IMG/VR virus record: IMGVR_UViG_3300047678_000831
Location: 1 to 54,894 of that record
Origin: a virus
Direction: 5' to 3' (one strand)
Length of the DNA stretch: 54,894 nt
The notes beneath the pieces are model-generated. The model did no database searches, had not been told where the DNA came from, and worked only from the letters and a program-made list of their open reading frames with translations. The translations under genes were made by a program, and so were the position numbers. Below, one piece after another: positions 48,470-54,894 of this stretch (positions within the stretch are counted from its first letter, which is position 1; each line of letters begins with the position of its first letter).

Positions 48470-50089
48470 ATGCGCCAGTTTGTGCGTCAGCTCCAGAACC
48501 AGCCCGGCGTCCAGCTCAACCCCATCAAGGACCGCACTGACAGCGGCGTGCTGGGTGACTTCGACCGCACCGCTGCGCTGGTCGGCCGATTCACGCGCGG
48601 GCGCATCGACAAGCCGTTCCGCGTGAACCTCAACACCATGCCGACGCTGCTGGGCAAGCCGGCCAGCATCGCGCTGTCGGCGCTCAACGAGGCCTACGCC
48701 CAGGGCAACGAAGCGCTGCAGAACGGTGCTCGCGAGCTGGTCGTGGCGCGCCTGAGCGTCGCTGCGGCGGCTGTCTCCTGGGTCACGTTCCTGAGCGGAA
48801 CGACATCCACCTTTGCAGTGTCGTCGTCGGCACCGACCACGGGCACTTTCGGGGTCAAGCACCTGGGCTGCCACAACGACGGCATCATCGTGAAGGTGCA
48901 TGCCGAGGCCAAGACCGTGTCCGGCTCCGCGGTGGCAAGCGACATGGTGACCGTGCAGATCACCGATGCGGATGGCCTGCTGTTGCACAGCATCACCGGT
49001 TCGCTGACCGCCGGCAGCACCGACGAGTTCGGCAACTCGAACTACCTTCCCGAGGTGTCGGCGCGCCAAACCGACATGCTGGAGTGGGTGGTGATCGCTG
49101 GCGCGACCATCGGCACGACCCATGACGGGTATGGCAAGGCCGCGAACAGCCTGGACAAGTACGCCACCAGTTCGGTGCAGGTGGCGTTCTCCGAAGGTGG
49201 CACTGGCTACCTCTCGACTGACTACGACAACGTCGTCGCCTCCCTGCGCAACTGCCAGGAGGACTTCGGCTACATCATGGGCGGCGGCACGCGGGCCGTG
49301 TCCCTGATCACCAAGCTGGCCGACCTGGGCTACGACACCAACCGGCAGTTCGTCTTCGACGTGCCGGGCGAGTTGTCGGTGTTGGGTGCCATCGCGTTCA
49401 TGCAGTCGCTGGGCTTCGGAACCCTGGGCAAGGATCACTACCCGCAGGCCTACTGGGCACCGCTGAAGAGCACCGACCCGGCCACGAAGACCAACGTGGT
49501 GTTCGGCACCAGCGGTGCGCAGGTGGGCTTCCGCTGCGCGCGCAACGCCAACACCAACGGCTATGGCCTGGCGCCGAAGCACACCCCCATCGCCGGCCTC
49601 AACGGTCCGCTGGGGCGCACTGGTGTTCAGCAGATCCTGGCGCTGACCGACCAAGACCTGTCGGACCTGGCCGCGGCCAAGATCAACCCGGTCATCTTCC
49701 AGACCTTCACCACGACCGCCGGCTTCTTCTACAGCGACGCGCTGACCTGCGCGGCCACAAAGCTCAGCCACCGCAAGCTCATCTCCGTGGCGGAGATGTC
49801 CTCCTTCGTCGACGAGATGGTGGTGCGCAAGGCGCGTGAGTGCGCGCTGCTACCGATGACGAAGGCGATCCGTGACATGGAGGACTTCCTCGAAGCCTTC
49901 TTCAACGGCTGCAAGGCCTCCGAATGGCTGGTGGAGCCCGCCGATGCTGACAAGCCACCCTACGCCTTCTCCGTGGCGCAGGTGACGGAGGCTGGCGGCA
50001 CCGAGTCTCCCGACCGTATGGCCGTCGAGTACCGCCTGCACTACAACGGCCTCAACCGCCAGACCGTCATCCAGCAGATCCTCGTCTGA
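48470..50089 (+). CDS. Tail sheath protein
   Basis: A 539-residue protein with the domain order expected of a contractile sheath subunit: an N-terminal FTRGRIDKPFRVNLNTMPTLLG block, an Ig-like middle (VKVHAEAKTVSGSAVASDMV, about 143-162), a central Rossmann-like part (NVVASLRNCQEDFGYIMGG and YDTNRQFVFDVPGEL), and the C-terminal KARECALLPMTKAIRDMEDF helices with VEYRLHYNGLNRQTVIQQI strands that interlock subunits. An adjacent tube gene was expected but is not clear. The length is usual for a sheath. Confidence 0.7.
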   Translation: MRQFVRQLQNQPGVQLNPIKDRTDSGVLGDFDRTAALVGRFTRGRIDKPFRVNLNTMPTLLGKPASIALSALNEAYAQGNEALQNGARELVVARLSVAAAAVSWVTFLSGTTSTFAVSSSAPTTGTFGVKHLGCHNDGIIVKVHAEAKTVSGSAVASDMVTVQITDADGLLLHSITGSLTAGSTDEFGNSNYLPEVSARQTDMLEWVVIAGATIGTTHDGYGKAANSLDKYATSSVQVAFSEGGTGYLSTDYDNVVASLRNCQEDFGYIMGGGTRAVSLITKLADLGYDTNRQFVFDVPGELSVLGAIAFMQSLGFGTLGKDHYPQAYWAPLKSTDPATKTNVVFGTSGAQVGFRCARNANTNGYGLAPKHTPIAGLNGPLGRTGVQQILALTDQDLSDLAAAKINPVIFQTFTTTAGFFYSDALTCAATKLSHRKLISVAEMSSFVDEMVVRKARECALLPMTKAIRDMEDFLEAFFNGCKASEWLVEPADADKPPYAFSVAQVTEAGGTESPDRMAVEYRLHYNGLNRQTVIQQILV

Positions 50090-50099
50090 TCGGGACACC

Positions 50100-50813
50100 A
50101 TGGACCACAACAGCATCTTCGCCCGTCCGTCCGTCATGGCGCTGCTGCAGCGCGCCAGCACCGTGCCGGAAGGTCATCGTCTGGACGACGCCAGCACTGC
50201 CATGGTGGAAAACACCGGCTCGGCTTACGCCATGCAGGACATCAGCCTGCGCGCCGCCGCGGCCGTCCAGGAATGGGCGGAAACCAAGGAATCCGACCTC
50301 GGCGAAGGCGAGGGCATGGGAGACCGCCTGCTGGCCATGCTGGTGGGCATCGCCGACGAAGACCAGGATGGCGAGCTGGACGAAGACGAACAGGCCGTGG
50401 CAGAAGTCGCCATGAACGAGGCCTGGGCCTACATGGAAAGCCTCGGAGCTGCAGAGGCCGACCTGGAATCGCTGTTCAACAGCGAGGTTGCGGCCGAGTC
50501 GAATACCGCCGCCGGCCGCCTGGCCGAGTTCCTGGCCGACGCGCTGCCCAGCGACGAGGACGCCAGCTTGGACGAACTGGACGCCTTCGCCTTCGGCGCC
50601 GACCAGTCCGGGATCTTCGATGCGGTCTACAAGAAGAAGCTGGTGGTCCGTGGCGCGAAGAAGGTCCGCGTCATGAAGCGCGTTTCCGGCGTGGTTCGTC
50701 TGTCGGGGCCCCAGAAGGTTGCGCTGCGCAAGGCGCGCAACAAGTCGCACAGCGCCAAGGCCACCATGCGTCGCGCCAAGTCCATGCGCGTGCGCGAGGC
50801 GGCCAACCTCTAA
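50100..50813 (+). CDS. Virion or assembly protein with an EF-hand and basic tail
   Basis: A 237-residue protein. Residues about 86-97 (DEDQDGELDEDE) are a textbook EF-hand loop: Asp at 1, 3, 5, Gly at 6, Leu at 8, Asp at 9, Glu at 12. Helices flank it on both sides (GDRLLAMLVGIA and QAVAEVAMNEAW). The middle is acidic. The C-terminal 60 residues are strongly basic (KKKLVVRGAKKVRVMKRVSG), perhaps binding DNA or the acidic sheath. Directly after the sheath gene. Bacteriophage EF-hands are uncommon; calcium binding is a prediction. Confidence 0.6.
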   Translation: MDHNSIFARPSVMALLQRASTVPEGHRLDDASTAMVENTGSAYAMQDISLRAAAAVQEWAETKESDLGEGEGMGDRLLAMLVGIADEDQDGELDEDEQAVAEVAMNEAWAYMESLGAAEADLESLFNSEVAAESNTAAGRLAEFLADALPSDEDASLDELDAFAFGADQSGIFDAVYKKKLVVRGAKKVRVMKRVSGVVRLSGPQKVALRKARNKSHSAKATMRRAKSMRVREAANL

Positions 50814-50832
50814 ACCGCTGGAGTAGCTGCAG

Positions 50833-51723
50833 GTGCCAGGGCCCGGCGGAGGCCAACTCACGCCCAACCGCACCGGCTTGACCCTCGGCGCGGCCAAGCC
50901 GAAGCAGAAGGCGCCGGTGCAGCGACCGGCCCTGTCGTCCAAGTGGACGGGGCTGTCCAAGCACCTGCTGGCAGAGATCTACCCCGTCAAGCCGGATGGC
51001 AGCCCCGACCCTGACGGCGGCCCTTCCGTCATCGCGCCGCCCACCGACGGCATGCTGGAAGCGACGGCCAACTGGAGCTCGCCCTTCGAGAACAGCGGGA
51101 CCGAGACGAAGGCCCCGGCCATCATGGCCATGCTGCAGAGCGGCGTGCTGCAGTCCTACTCGCAGTCTCTCGCAAAGGTGCAGGGCGCCGGTCCGGTCAC
51201 CAATGCGCTGGCCGAACTGGCGCGAAGCGCCGCGATTTCGGTCACAGATGCCAGCCGGGCAGCGCAGTCTCGGACGGGCATGACCAAGCTGAACAGCACG
51301 CAGATTTTCTCCGGCGCGCCGCCGGTGCGCATGCCGATGACGCTGCACTTCCGCGCCTTCCGCGACCCGGGACGTGAGGTGCGCGCGCCGGTCGACCAGC
51401 TCTGGGCCTGGTTCCTGGCGAAGATGCTTGCCACCGATGGGGCACTGGTGAGCGCGGCCAAGTCCGTGTCCTCCGGGCAGTTCCTGACAGCATTGCTCCC
51501 GTCCGAGGCGCCCCAAATGGTCGGGCTGCGGTTCGGCGGCTTCACGTTCGCGCCGCTGGTGATCGAGTCGATCAGCCAGCCCATCACCGTGCCCCGCACC
51601 AGCAAGGGCGGCGAGATCTACACGGCCGTCAACATCGTCTTGGCCACGCTCACGGCGCTGGACGCCGGCGACTGGCGCCGGGCCCGGCAGGGCAAACCCA
51701 TCGCGTTGTTCAACAACCAATGA
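50833..51723 (+). CDS. Tail/baseplate structural protein
   Basis: A 296-residue protein starting at GTG. The N-terminal 40 residues are polar and Pro-rich. Residues about 80-150 are helical (APAIMAMLQSGVLQSYSQSL). The C-terminal 60 residues (FGGFTFAPLVIESISQPIT, EIYTAVNIVLATLTAL) form strands like those of tail proteins that end tubes or initiate the baseplate. Coupled to the next gene by ATGA. No firm family. Confidence 0.5.
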   Translation: MPGPGGGQLTPNRTGLTLGAAKPKQKAPVQRPALSSKWTGLSKHLLAEIYPVKPDGSPDPDGGPSVIAPPTDGMLEATANWSSPFENSGTETKAPAIMAMLQSGVLQSYSQSLAKVQGAGPVTNALAELARSAAISVTDASRAAQSRTGMTKLNSTQIFSGAPPVRMPMTLHFRAFRDPGREVRAPVDQLWAWFLAKMLATDGALVSAAKSVSSGQFLTALLPSEAPQMVGLRFGGFTFAPLVIESISQPITVPRTSKGGEIYTAVNIVLATLTALDAGDWRRARQGKPIALFNNQ

Positions 51724-52514
51724 TCCACTTCCCGCTTCTTCGAACGGCGCGCCTGGACGTGGCCATGCGCGAGCTCACGCTGAAGGAAGGCATCGCGCTC
51801 GCGGCCATCCCGCCCCACCAGCACGAGGCCGGAGTCACGGCGCTGCTGGCCCAGGTCGTCAAGGCCTCCGGGGCCAATGCCGACCCCGAACTGTGGACGG
51901 TGCAGGAGCGCTACTTCGCGGTCGCGCACTACATCGCCTGCACCTCGGAAGAGGGCGGAAACTTCGAAGTGGCCAATGGCCGCTTCCTGGACTACCTTTG
52001 CGCGGACATCGACTCGGCGCCCGTGGTGGTAGATGCCGGCCAGGCCTGCGGCGACACGTGGACGGCCAAGCAACTGCTGGGCTGCGAAGCCGGCGCCATG
52101 GAAGGGTTCTGCAGGAGCCGGCTGGACTGGTTGACCGCGGACATCGCCGCGCGCATGTCGGTGGTCGGCCAGGACGAGGGCCGGCCCGATCCGCGGGCGC
52201 GGCCGGGCGACTACGCCACCTGGCTGCAGGATCGCTCGGCCGTGATCCAGCAGATGGCCGAGAGTGAGTTCGAGGCCCTGTTCATGGCGTACCGGCGCGG
52301 GCTGGACGGCCTGCATCATCTGTTCGCGCTCGAACAGGACGACGCGGGGTTTGTGGTCATGCCGACCAAGGAGGGCGGGGCCGCATTGGCACCCGCCCGA
52401 TTTCCTGTTGATGCCTGCCTTGGCGTCTTCTCGCGCCTCCTGGGCTCGGGAGGTGATGGAGCAGGTGTCCTACCTGGCCCTGCACTGCAACACCCCGCTG
52501 CCGGCGGCGCTTGA
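51720..52514 (+). CDS. Putative tail assembly protein
   Basis: A 264-residue protein whose ATG overlaps the previous stop. Residues about 15-35 (MRELTLKEGIALAAIPPHQHE) and TVQERYFAVAHYIACTSEEGG resemble a conserved phage tail-region family of unknown function. The last 40 residues are low in complexity (GSGGDGAGVLPGPALQHPAAGG) and look out of frame, while the overlapping +1 frame at 52411 looks more natural. A frameshift product could join the two. Confidence 0.5.
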   Translation: MIHFPLLRTARLDVAMRELTLKEGIALAAIPPHQHEAGVTALLAQVVKASGANADPELWTVQERYFAVAHYIACTSEEGGNFEVANGRFLDYLCADIDSAPVVVDAGQACGDTWTAKQLLGCEAGAMEGFCRSRLDWLTADIAARMSVVGQDEGRPDPRARPGDYATWLQDRSAVIQQMAESEFEALFMAYRRGLDGLHHLFALEQDDAGFVVMPTKEGGAALAPARFPVDACLGVFSRLLGSGGDGAGVLPGPALQHPAAGGA

Positions 52515-52689
52515 TCTGCCGATCAGCATTGCGCGCGCGTTCTTCGACTCGAAGATGCACACGCAGCATGTGAAGAACATGGAGGGCCGGCAGCAACTCA
52601 CCATGGCTGTGATCAACCGCATCGACGGCGTCATCAAGGCCATCGGAGGGCTGGGCAAGGTGCTGGCGTCCATCGTCAACCGCCGGTAA
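52411..52689 (+). CDS. Overlapping tail-region protein, +1 frame
   Basis: A 92-residue protein starting at an ATG inside the 3' end of the preceding gene, in the +1 frame, with 104 bases of overlap. It has a natural helical composition (REVMEQVSYLALHC, then NRIDGVIKAIGGLGKVLASI). The frame stays open upstream of the ATG, so it could be expressed as a fusion by programmed frameshift, as in many tail assembly chaperone pairs, or it may be a separate gene. It ends just before the lysis promoter. Confidence 0.5.
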   Translation: MPALASSRASWAREVMEQVSYLALHCNTPLPAALDLPISIARAFFDSKMHTQHVKNMEGRQQLTMAVINRIDGVIKAIGGLGKVLASIVNRR

Positions 52690-52724
52690 GCCAGGCGGAG
52701 ACCGCGAGTAGCGGCCCGAACAAT
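52684..52724 (+). promoter_or_regulatory. Late-type promoter, copy G (CGGTAAG-N28-AACAAT)
   Basis: CGGTAAG at 52684-52690 overlaps the stop of the preceding gene; AACAAT at 52719-52724. Drives the lysis genes. Confidence 0.65.
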
Positions 52725-52753
52725 GCGCAGCACACCCACCGCGCAGGACCGCC

Positions 52754-53170
52754 ATGACCGAACCCACTTCAACCGCCGGTGCCGCCGGCCTCGCCGGCTG
52801 GAAAGCCATCGGCGGAGCGGCGGGTGTCGCGGCCGGTGGCGCGGGCCTCGCGGCCATCGTGGTGATGTGCATGACGCCGCCTCGCAGCAAGCGGGAGTGG
52901 GCAGTCGGTCTGATCAGCACCGTGCTGGGCAGCATCTGCGGCGGGGCCATGGTGATCGAACGCTTCGGACTGCAGGCCTGGATGCACAGCATCACGGGTC
53001 TGGTCTCCGTGCTGGGCCTGGTCTTCGCCTGCGGGCTGCCAGCCTGGGCCATCGTCCGATGGTGCTTCACGTGGATGGAGCGCCGCCGCTCCCAAGACAT
53101 CGCCGAGGTGGTCGGCGAGCTGCGGCGTGAACTCGGTGGATCGGCCAAGCGCCGCGGGAGCAAGGCGTGA
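52754..53170 (+). CDS. Holin-like membrane protein
   Basis: A 138-residue protein with probable transmembrane segments at about 17-40 (AIGGAAGVAAGGAGLAAIVV), 50-66 (GLISTVLGSICGGAMV) and 80-104 (GLVSVLGLVFACGLPAWAI), and a charged, basic C-terminal tail. This fits a three-segment class I-like holin that times lysis. It lies directly before the lysozyme gene; their overlap (TGATG) couples them. Confidence 0.75.
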   Translation: MTEPTSTAGAAGLAGWKAIGGAAGVAAGGAGLAAIVVMCMTPPRSKREWAVGLISTVLGSICGGAMVIERFGLQAWMHSITGLVSVLGLVFACGLPAWAIVRWCFTWMERRRSQDIAEVVGELRRELGGSAKRRGSKA

Positions 53171-54024
53171 TGGACTACGAAAGGCCCGACCCCTCGCTGC
53201 CCTGGCCCATCGCCTACGAGGGCGTACTCCTGATCGCGTCGTTCGAACAAGGCCCGGACGGCGGCTGCGCCCTGAAGGCCTACCGCTGCGATGCCGGCGT
53301 GTGGACCATCGGCTGGGGCGAGACCGACGGCGTGCACCCGGGCGACGTGTGCACCCAAGACCAAGCGGACCGCTGGCTGTGCGAAGACCTGGAGGGCCGC
53401 GCCCAGGCCGTGCGCCAGCTCTGCAAGGTCGAGCCGGGCCCGCACGAGCTGGCCGCCATGGTCAGCCTGACCTACAACATCGGCCTCGCGAACTTCAAGA
53501 CCTCGTCCGTCCTGAAGGCGCACAACCGCGGCGACGTGCTGGCAGCCGCCAGGGCCTACAGCCTGTGGAACAAGTACAAGAACCCGCGCACCGGCAAACT
53601 GGAGGTGGCCGCCGGCCTCACGCGTCGGCGCGCGGCCGAAAGCGCGCTGCACCTGAAGGACGCGCCAGCCGCGCGCGCTATGCCCCAGGCCGTCGCTGCC
53701 GAGTCGGGGTTGAGCGCCAGCCCCCTCATCAAGATCGGCGCAGCCGTGGCCAGCACCGGCGGCGGTGTTGTCACCCTGGCCCCGCCCGCGACAGTGACGC
53801 CGCCGGCCGGCAACGCGCTTGACCAGGCCACGGCCGCTGCGGCCCAAGCGGCCGAGCTGGCCAACCAGGCCACCACCGTGGGCGGCACGCTCAACGCCGC
53901 GCTGCAGGCCGTGGCCGGCGCGTTCGGTCTCGCGCCAGTTCATCTGCTGGCCGCGGTTCTGGTGGTCGCCGGCGCCGGCGTCGTTTACTGGCGCCTGAAG
54001 CAGCGGCGCGACGGCTGGGCCTGA
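53170..54024 (+). CDS. Lysozyme-type endolysin (GH24) with C-terminal membrane segment
   Basis: A 284-residue endolysin. The GH24 core (about residues 15-165) contains the catalytic Glu in SFEQGPDGG, then AYRCDAGVWTIGWGET with the usual Thr; the T4 Asp position is occupied by a Cys-Asp pair, as in other E/C/T-type lysozymes. MVSLTYNIGLANF and GLTRRRAAE are family blocks. Residues 180-255 are Ala-rich, and residues about 258-276 (VHLLAAVLVVAGAGVVYW) form a membrane segment followed by KQRR. The ATG at 53170 overlaps the holin stop; a GTG one codon earlier is possible. Confidence 0.8.
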   Translation: MDYERPDPSLPWPIAYEGVLLIASFEQGPDGGCALKAYRCDAGVWTIGWGETDGVHPGDVCTQDQADRWLCEDLEGRAQAVRQLCKVEPGPHELAAMVSLTYNIGLANFKTSSVLKAHNRGDVLAAARAYSLWNKYKNPRTGKLEVAAGLTRRRAAESALHLKDAPAARAMPQAVAAESGLSASPLIKIGAAVASTGGGVVTLAPPATVTPPAGNALDQATAAAAQAAELANQATTVGGTLNAALQAVAGAFGLAPVHLLAAVLVVAGAGVVYWRLKQRRDGWA

Positions 54025-54052
54025 CCCTCTCTCTAAACCCCAAGGAGCAATC

Positions 54053-54280
54053 ATGGCCGTCCGTGCCAAGTTCAAGGTCCGCAGCATCGTCGAGTACGAA
54101 GGCGGGATGAAGGAAGCCAAGCTGGAGGCGGTCGTCAGCGGCAGCCCCGAGAACGCCGAGTTCTTCAAGTGGACCCCCAGCGCTTCCATCAACCTGTCCA
54201 CGCTGAATCCTGCCGAGGCCGATCAGTTCACGCCGGGGCGCGAGTTCTTCGTCGACTTCACGCCGGCGGACAAGGGCTGA
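54053..54280 (+). CDS. Conserved small phage protein
   Basis: A 75-residue protein with a clear AAGGAG site seven bases before the ATG. It is beta-rich (RAKFKVRSIVEYEGG) with a polar middle. I recall similar small proteins next to lysis genes in other phages of high-GC hosts; function unknown. It lies between the lysozyme and the spanin genes. Confidence 0.65.
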   Translation: MAVRAKFKVRSIVEYEGGMKEAKLEAVVSGSPENAEFFKWTPSASINLSTLNPAEADQFTPGREFFVDFTPADKG

Positions 54281-54283
54281 GCC

Positions 54284-54391
54284 GTGGTGAGCGGGCCAGC
54301 CGTCATGTGGCGCAGCCGGCGCTTCTTCCAGCGGGCTGGCCTGTTTGTCCGTCTGGGTGGACGTTGGTACCGCCTGATCCCGGCGCCATGA
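54284..54391 (+). CDS. Tiny protein before the spanin gene
   Basis: A 35-residue protein starting at GTG three bases after the preceding stop (an internal ATG at 54305 would give 28 residues). The product is basic and aromatic (MWRSRRFFQRAGLFVRLGG). Its stop overlaps the Rz ATG (ATGA), which supports translation. It may be a membrane-associated helper of lysis. Confidence 0.45.
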   Translation: MVSGPAVMWRSRRFFQRAGLFVRLGGRWYRLIPAP

Positions 54392-54894
54392 CCTGGGCCG
54401 CAGCTCGGACCGTGCTCGGCTGGATCCCTTGGTGGGTCTGGATTGCGCTGGCCGGGCTGGGCGTGCTGGGATGGACCCAGCACAAGGCAAAGGCGGCCAC
54501 GGCGGCGCTTCAGGTGGCGCGCAACGACTTGGCCACCCAGGTGCAGCAGACGAGGGACATCGAAGCCCTGCGGCGCGCCGAGACCGTCCTCAACCAGAGA
54601 GTCACCTATGCCCAGAAGCAACGTGAGACCGAACTTCAGGCCGCGCGTCGGGCTCTTGACGCTCTGCGCGCTGACCGCGACCGGCTGCGCGACGACGCCG
54701 CTGCCTTCGCGGCCGGTGGCGCTGACGATTCCGCCGCCACCCTCCGTGAGCGAGCCGGAACCCTCGGGCGCCTACTTGGCGAGGCACTGCAGGATGCTGG
54801 AGCATGTGCAGCGGACGCTGAACAGCTCGCAGCCGATGTCAGGGCCCTGCGCGCAGCCTGGCCCGTGAACCCAGCGGCGTCAGCCGCACAGTAG
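54388..54894 (+). CDS. i-spanin (Rz-like)
   Basis: A 168-residue protein with one N-terminal transmembrane segment (about 12-29, WIPWWVWIALAGLGVLGW) and a long helix rich in Ala, Arg and Glu (residues about 35-110), then a disordered Ala-rich tail. This is the layout of the inner-membrane spanin that acts with an outer-membrane lipoprotein to fuse the membranes at lysis. The o-spanin is embedded in it. The stop is the last base of the window. Confidence 0.75.
   Translation: MTWAAARTVLGWIPWWVWIALAGLGVLGWTQHKAKAATAALQVARNDLATQVQQTRDIEALRRAETVLNQRVTYAQKQRETELQAARRALDALRADRDRLRDDAAAFAAGGADDSAATLRERAGTLGRLLGEALQDAGACAADAEQLAADVRALRAAWPVNPAASAAQ
54608..54868 (+). CDS. o-spanin lipoprotein (Rz1-like), embedded
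   Basis: An 86-residue protein wholly inside the Rz gene in the +1 frame. A basic N-terminus and hydrophobic stretch (GLLTLCALTATGC) end in a lipobox with Cys27 as the lipidated residue. It is followed by a Pro-rich segment (PPPPSVSEPEPSG), common in Rz1. The lipobox -3 residue is Ala rather than Leu. Its location and lipobox make the spanin pair convincing. Confidence 0.75.
   Translation: MPRSNVRPNFRPRVGLLTLCALTATGCATTPLPSRPVALTIPPPPSVSEPEPSGAYLARHCRMLEHVQRTLNSSQPMSGPCAQPGP

Noticed and set aside
1-54894. CRISPR array
   Set aside because: No regularly spaced repeats of the right size were found.

Overview
The window looks like most of the genome of a tailed phage with a contractile tail (myovirus morphotype), infecting a high-GC host, probably a betaproteobacterium of the Burkholderiales. 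Evidence: a portal protein, a capsid protein, a sheath-like protein, a J-like baseplate wedge protein, a spike protein ending in an HxH apex, tail fibres and a lysis cassette (holin, lysozyme, Rz/Rz1). High GC with GTG starts and ATGA/GTGA stop-start overlaps fits such a host, but the host is an inference. The window opens on an ATG and closes on a stop codon. No terminase, DNA polymerase, primase, integrase or RNA polymerase is visible, so it is probably not the whole genome.

Layout. 1-1103: four small rightward genes. 1081-3059: a leftward block with a helix-turn-helix protein, an SRAP (YedK/HMCES-type) DNA-protein crosslink protein and two unknowns, driven by a strong sigma70-type promoter under a palindrome. 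3226-14996: rightward virion genes: gp25-like and J-like baseplate proteins, a collagen-repeat fibre, a second fibre, a probable prohead protease and several unknowns. 15072-16673: 16 tRNA genes, including two initiator-like Met tRNAs. 16729-28410: three very large genes resembling the phage P1 Dar/Ddr anti-restriction polyvalent proteins (pyrophosphatase-like plus DarA-like; BECR-like plus DUF2958-like; a 2,206-residue methyltransferase-helicase), plus a small gene. 28511-28542: a strong hairpin terminator. 28981-31548: a leftward block of six small genes, including a papain-like protease, with two promoters sharing one operator. 31659-52689: the main morphogenesis run: portal, tail proteins, lytic transglycosylase, tail tube candidate, large receptor-binding protein, hub and spike, capsid, sheath. 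52754-54894: lysis genes.

Regulation. Ten rightward transcription units are preceded by a two-part element: CGGTAAG, then exactly 28 bases, then a -10-like hexamer (best form GACACT). It sits before the baseplate, fibre, polyvalent, portal, tail tube, capsid and lysis units, so it looks like the phage late promoter. In four cases the ATG lies 5-7 bases after the hexamer and has no Shine-Dalgarno sequence, which implies leaderless mRNAs. The other six have room for a leader, and most of them show a ribosome-binding site. With two initiator-like tRNAs also encoded, the phage may adjust translation initiation late in infection. This combination is the most unusual thing in the window.
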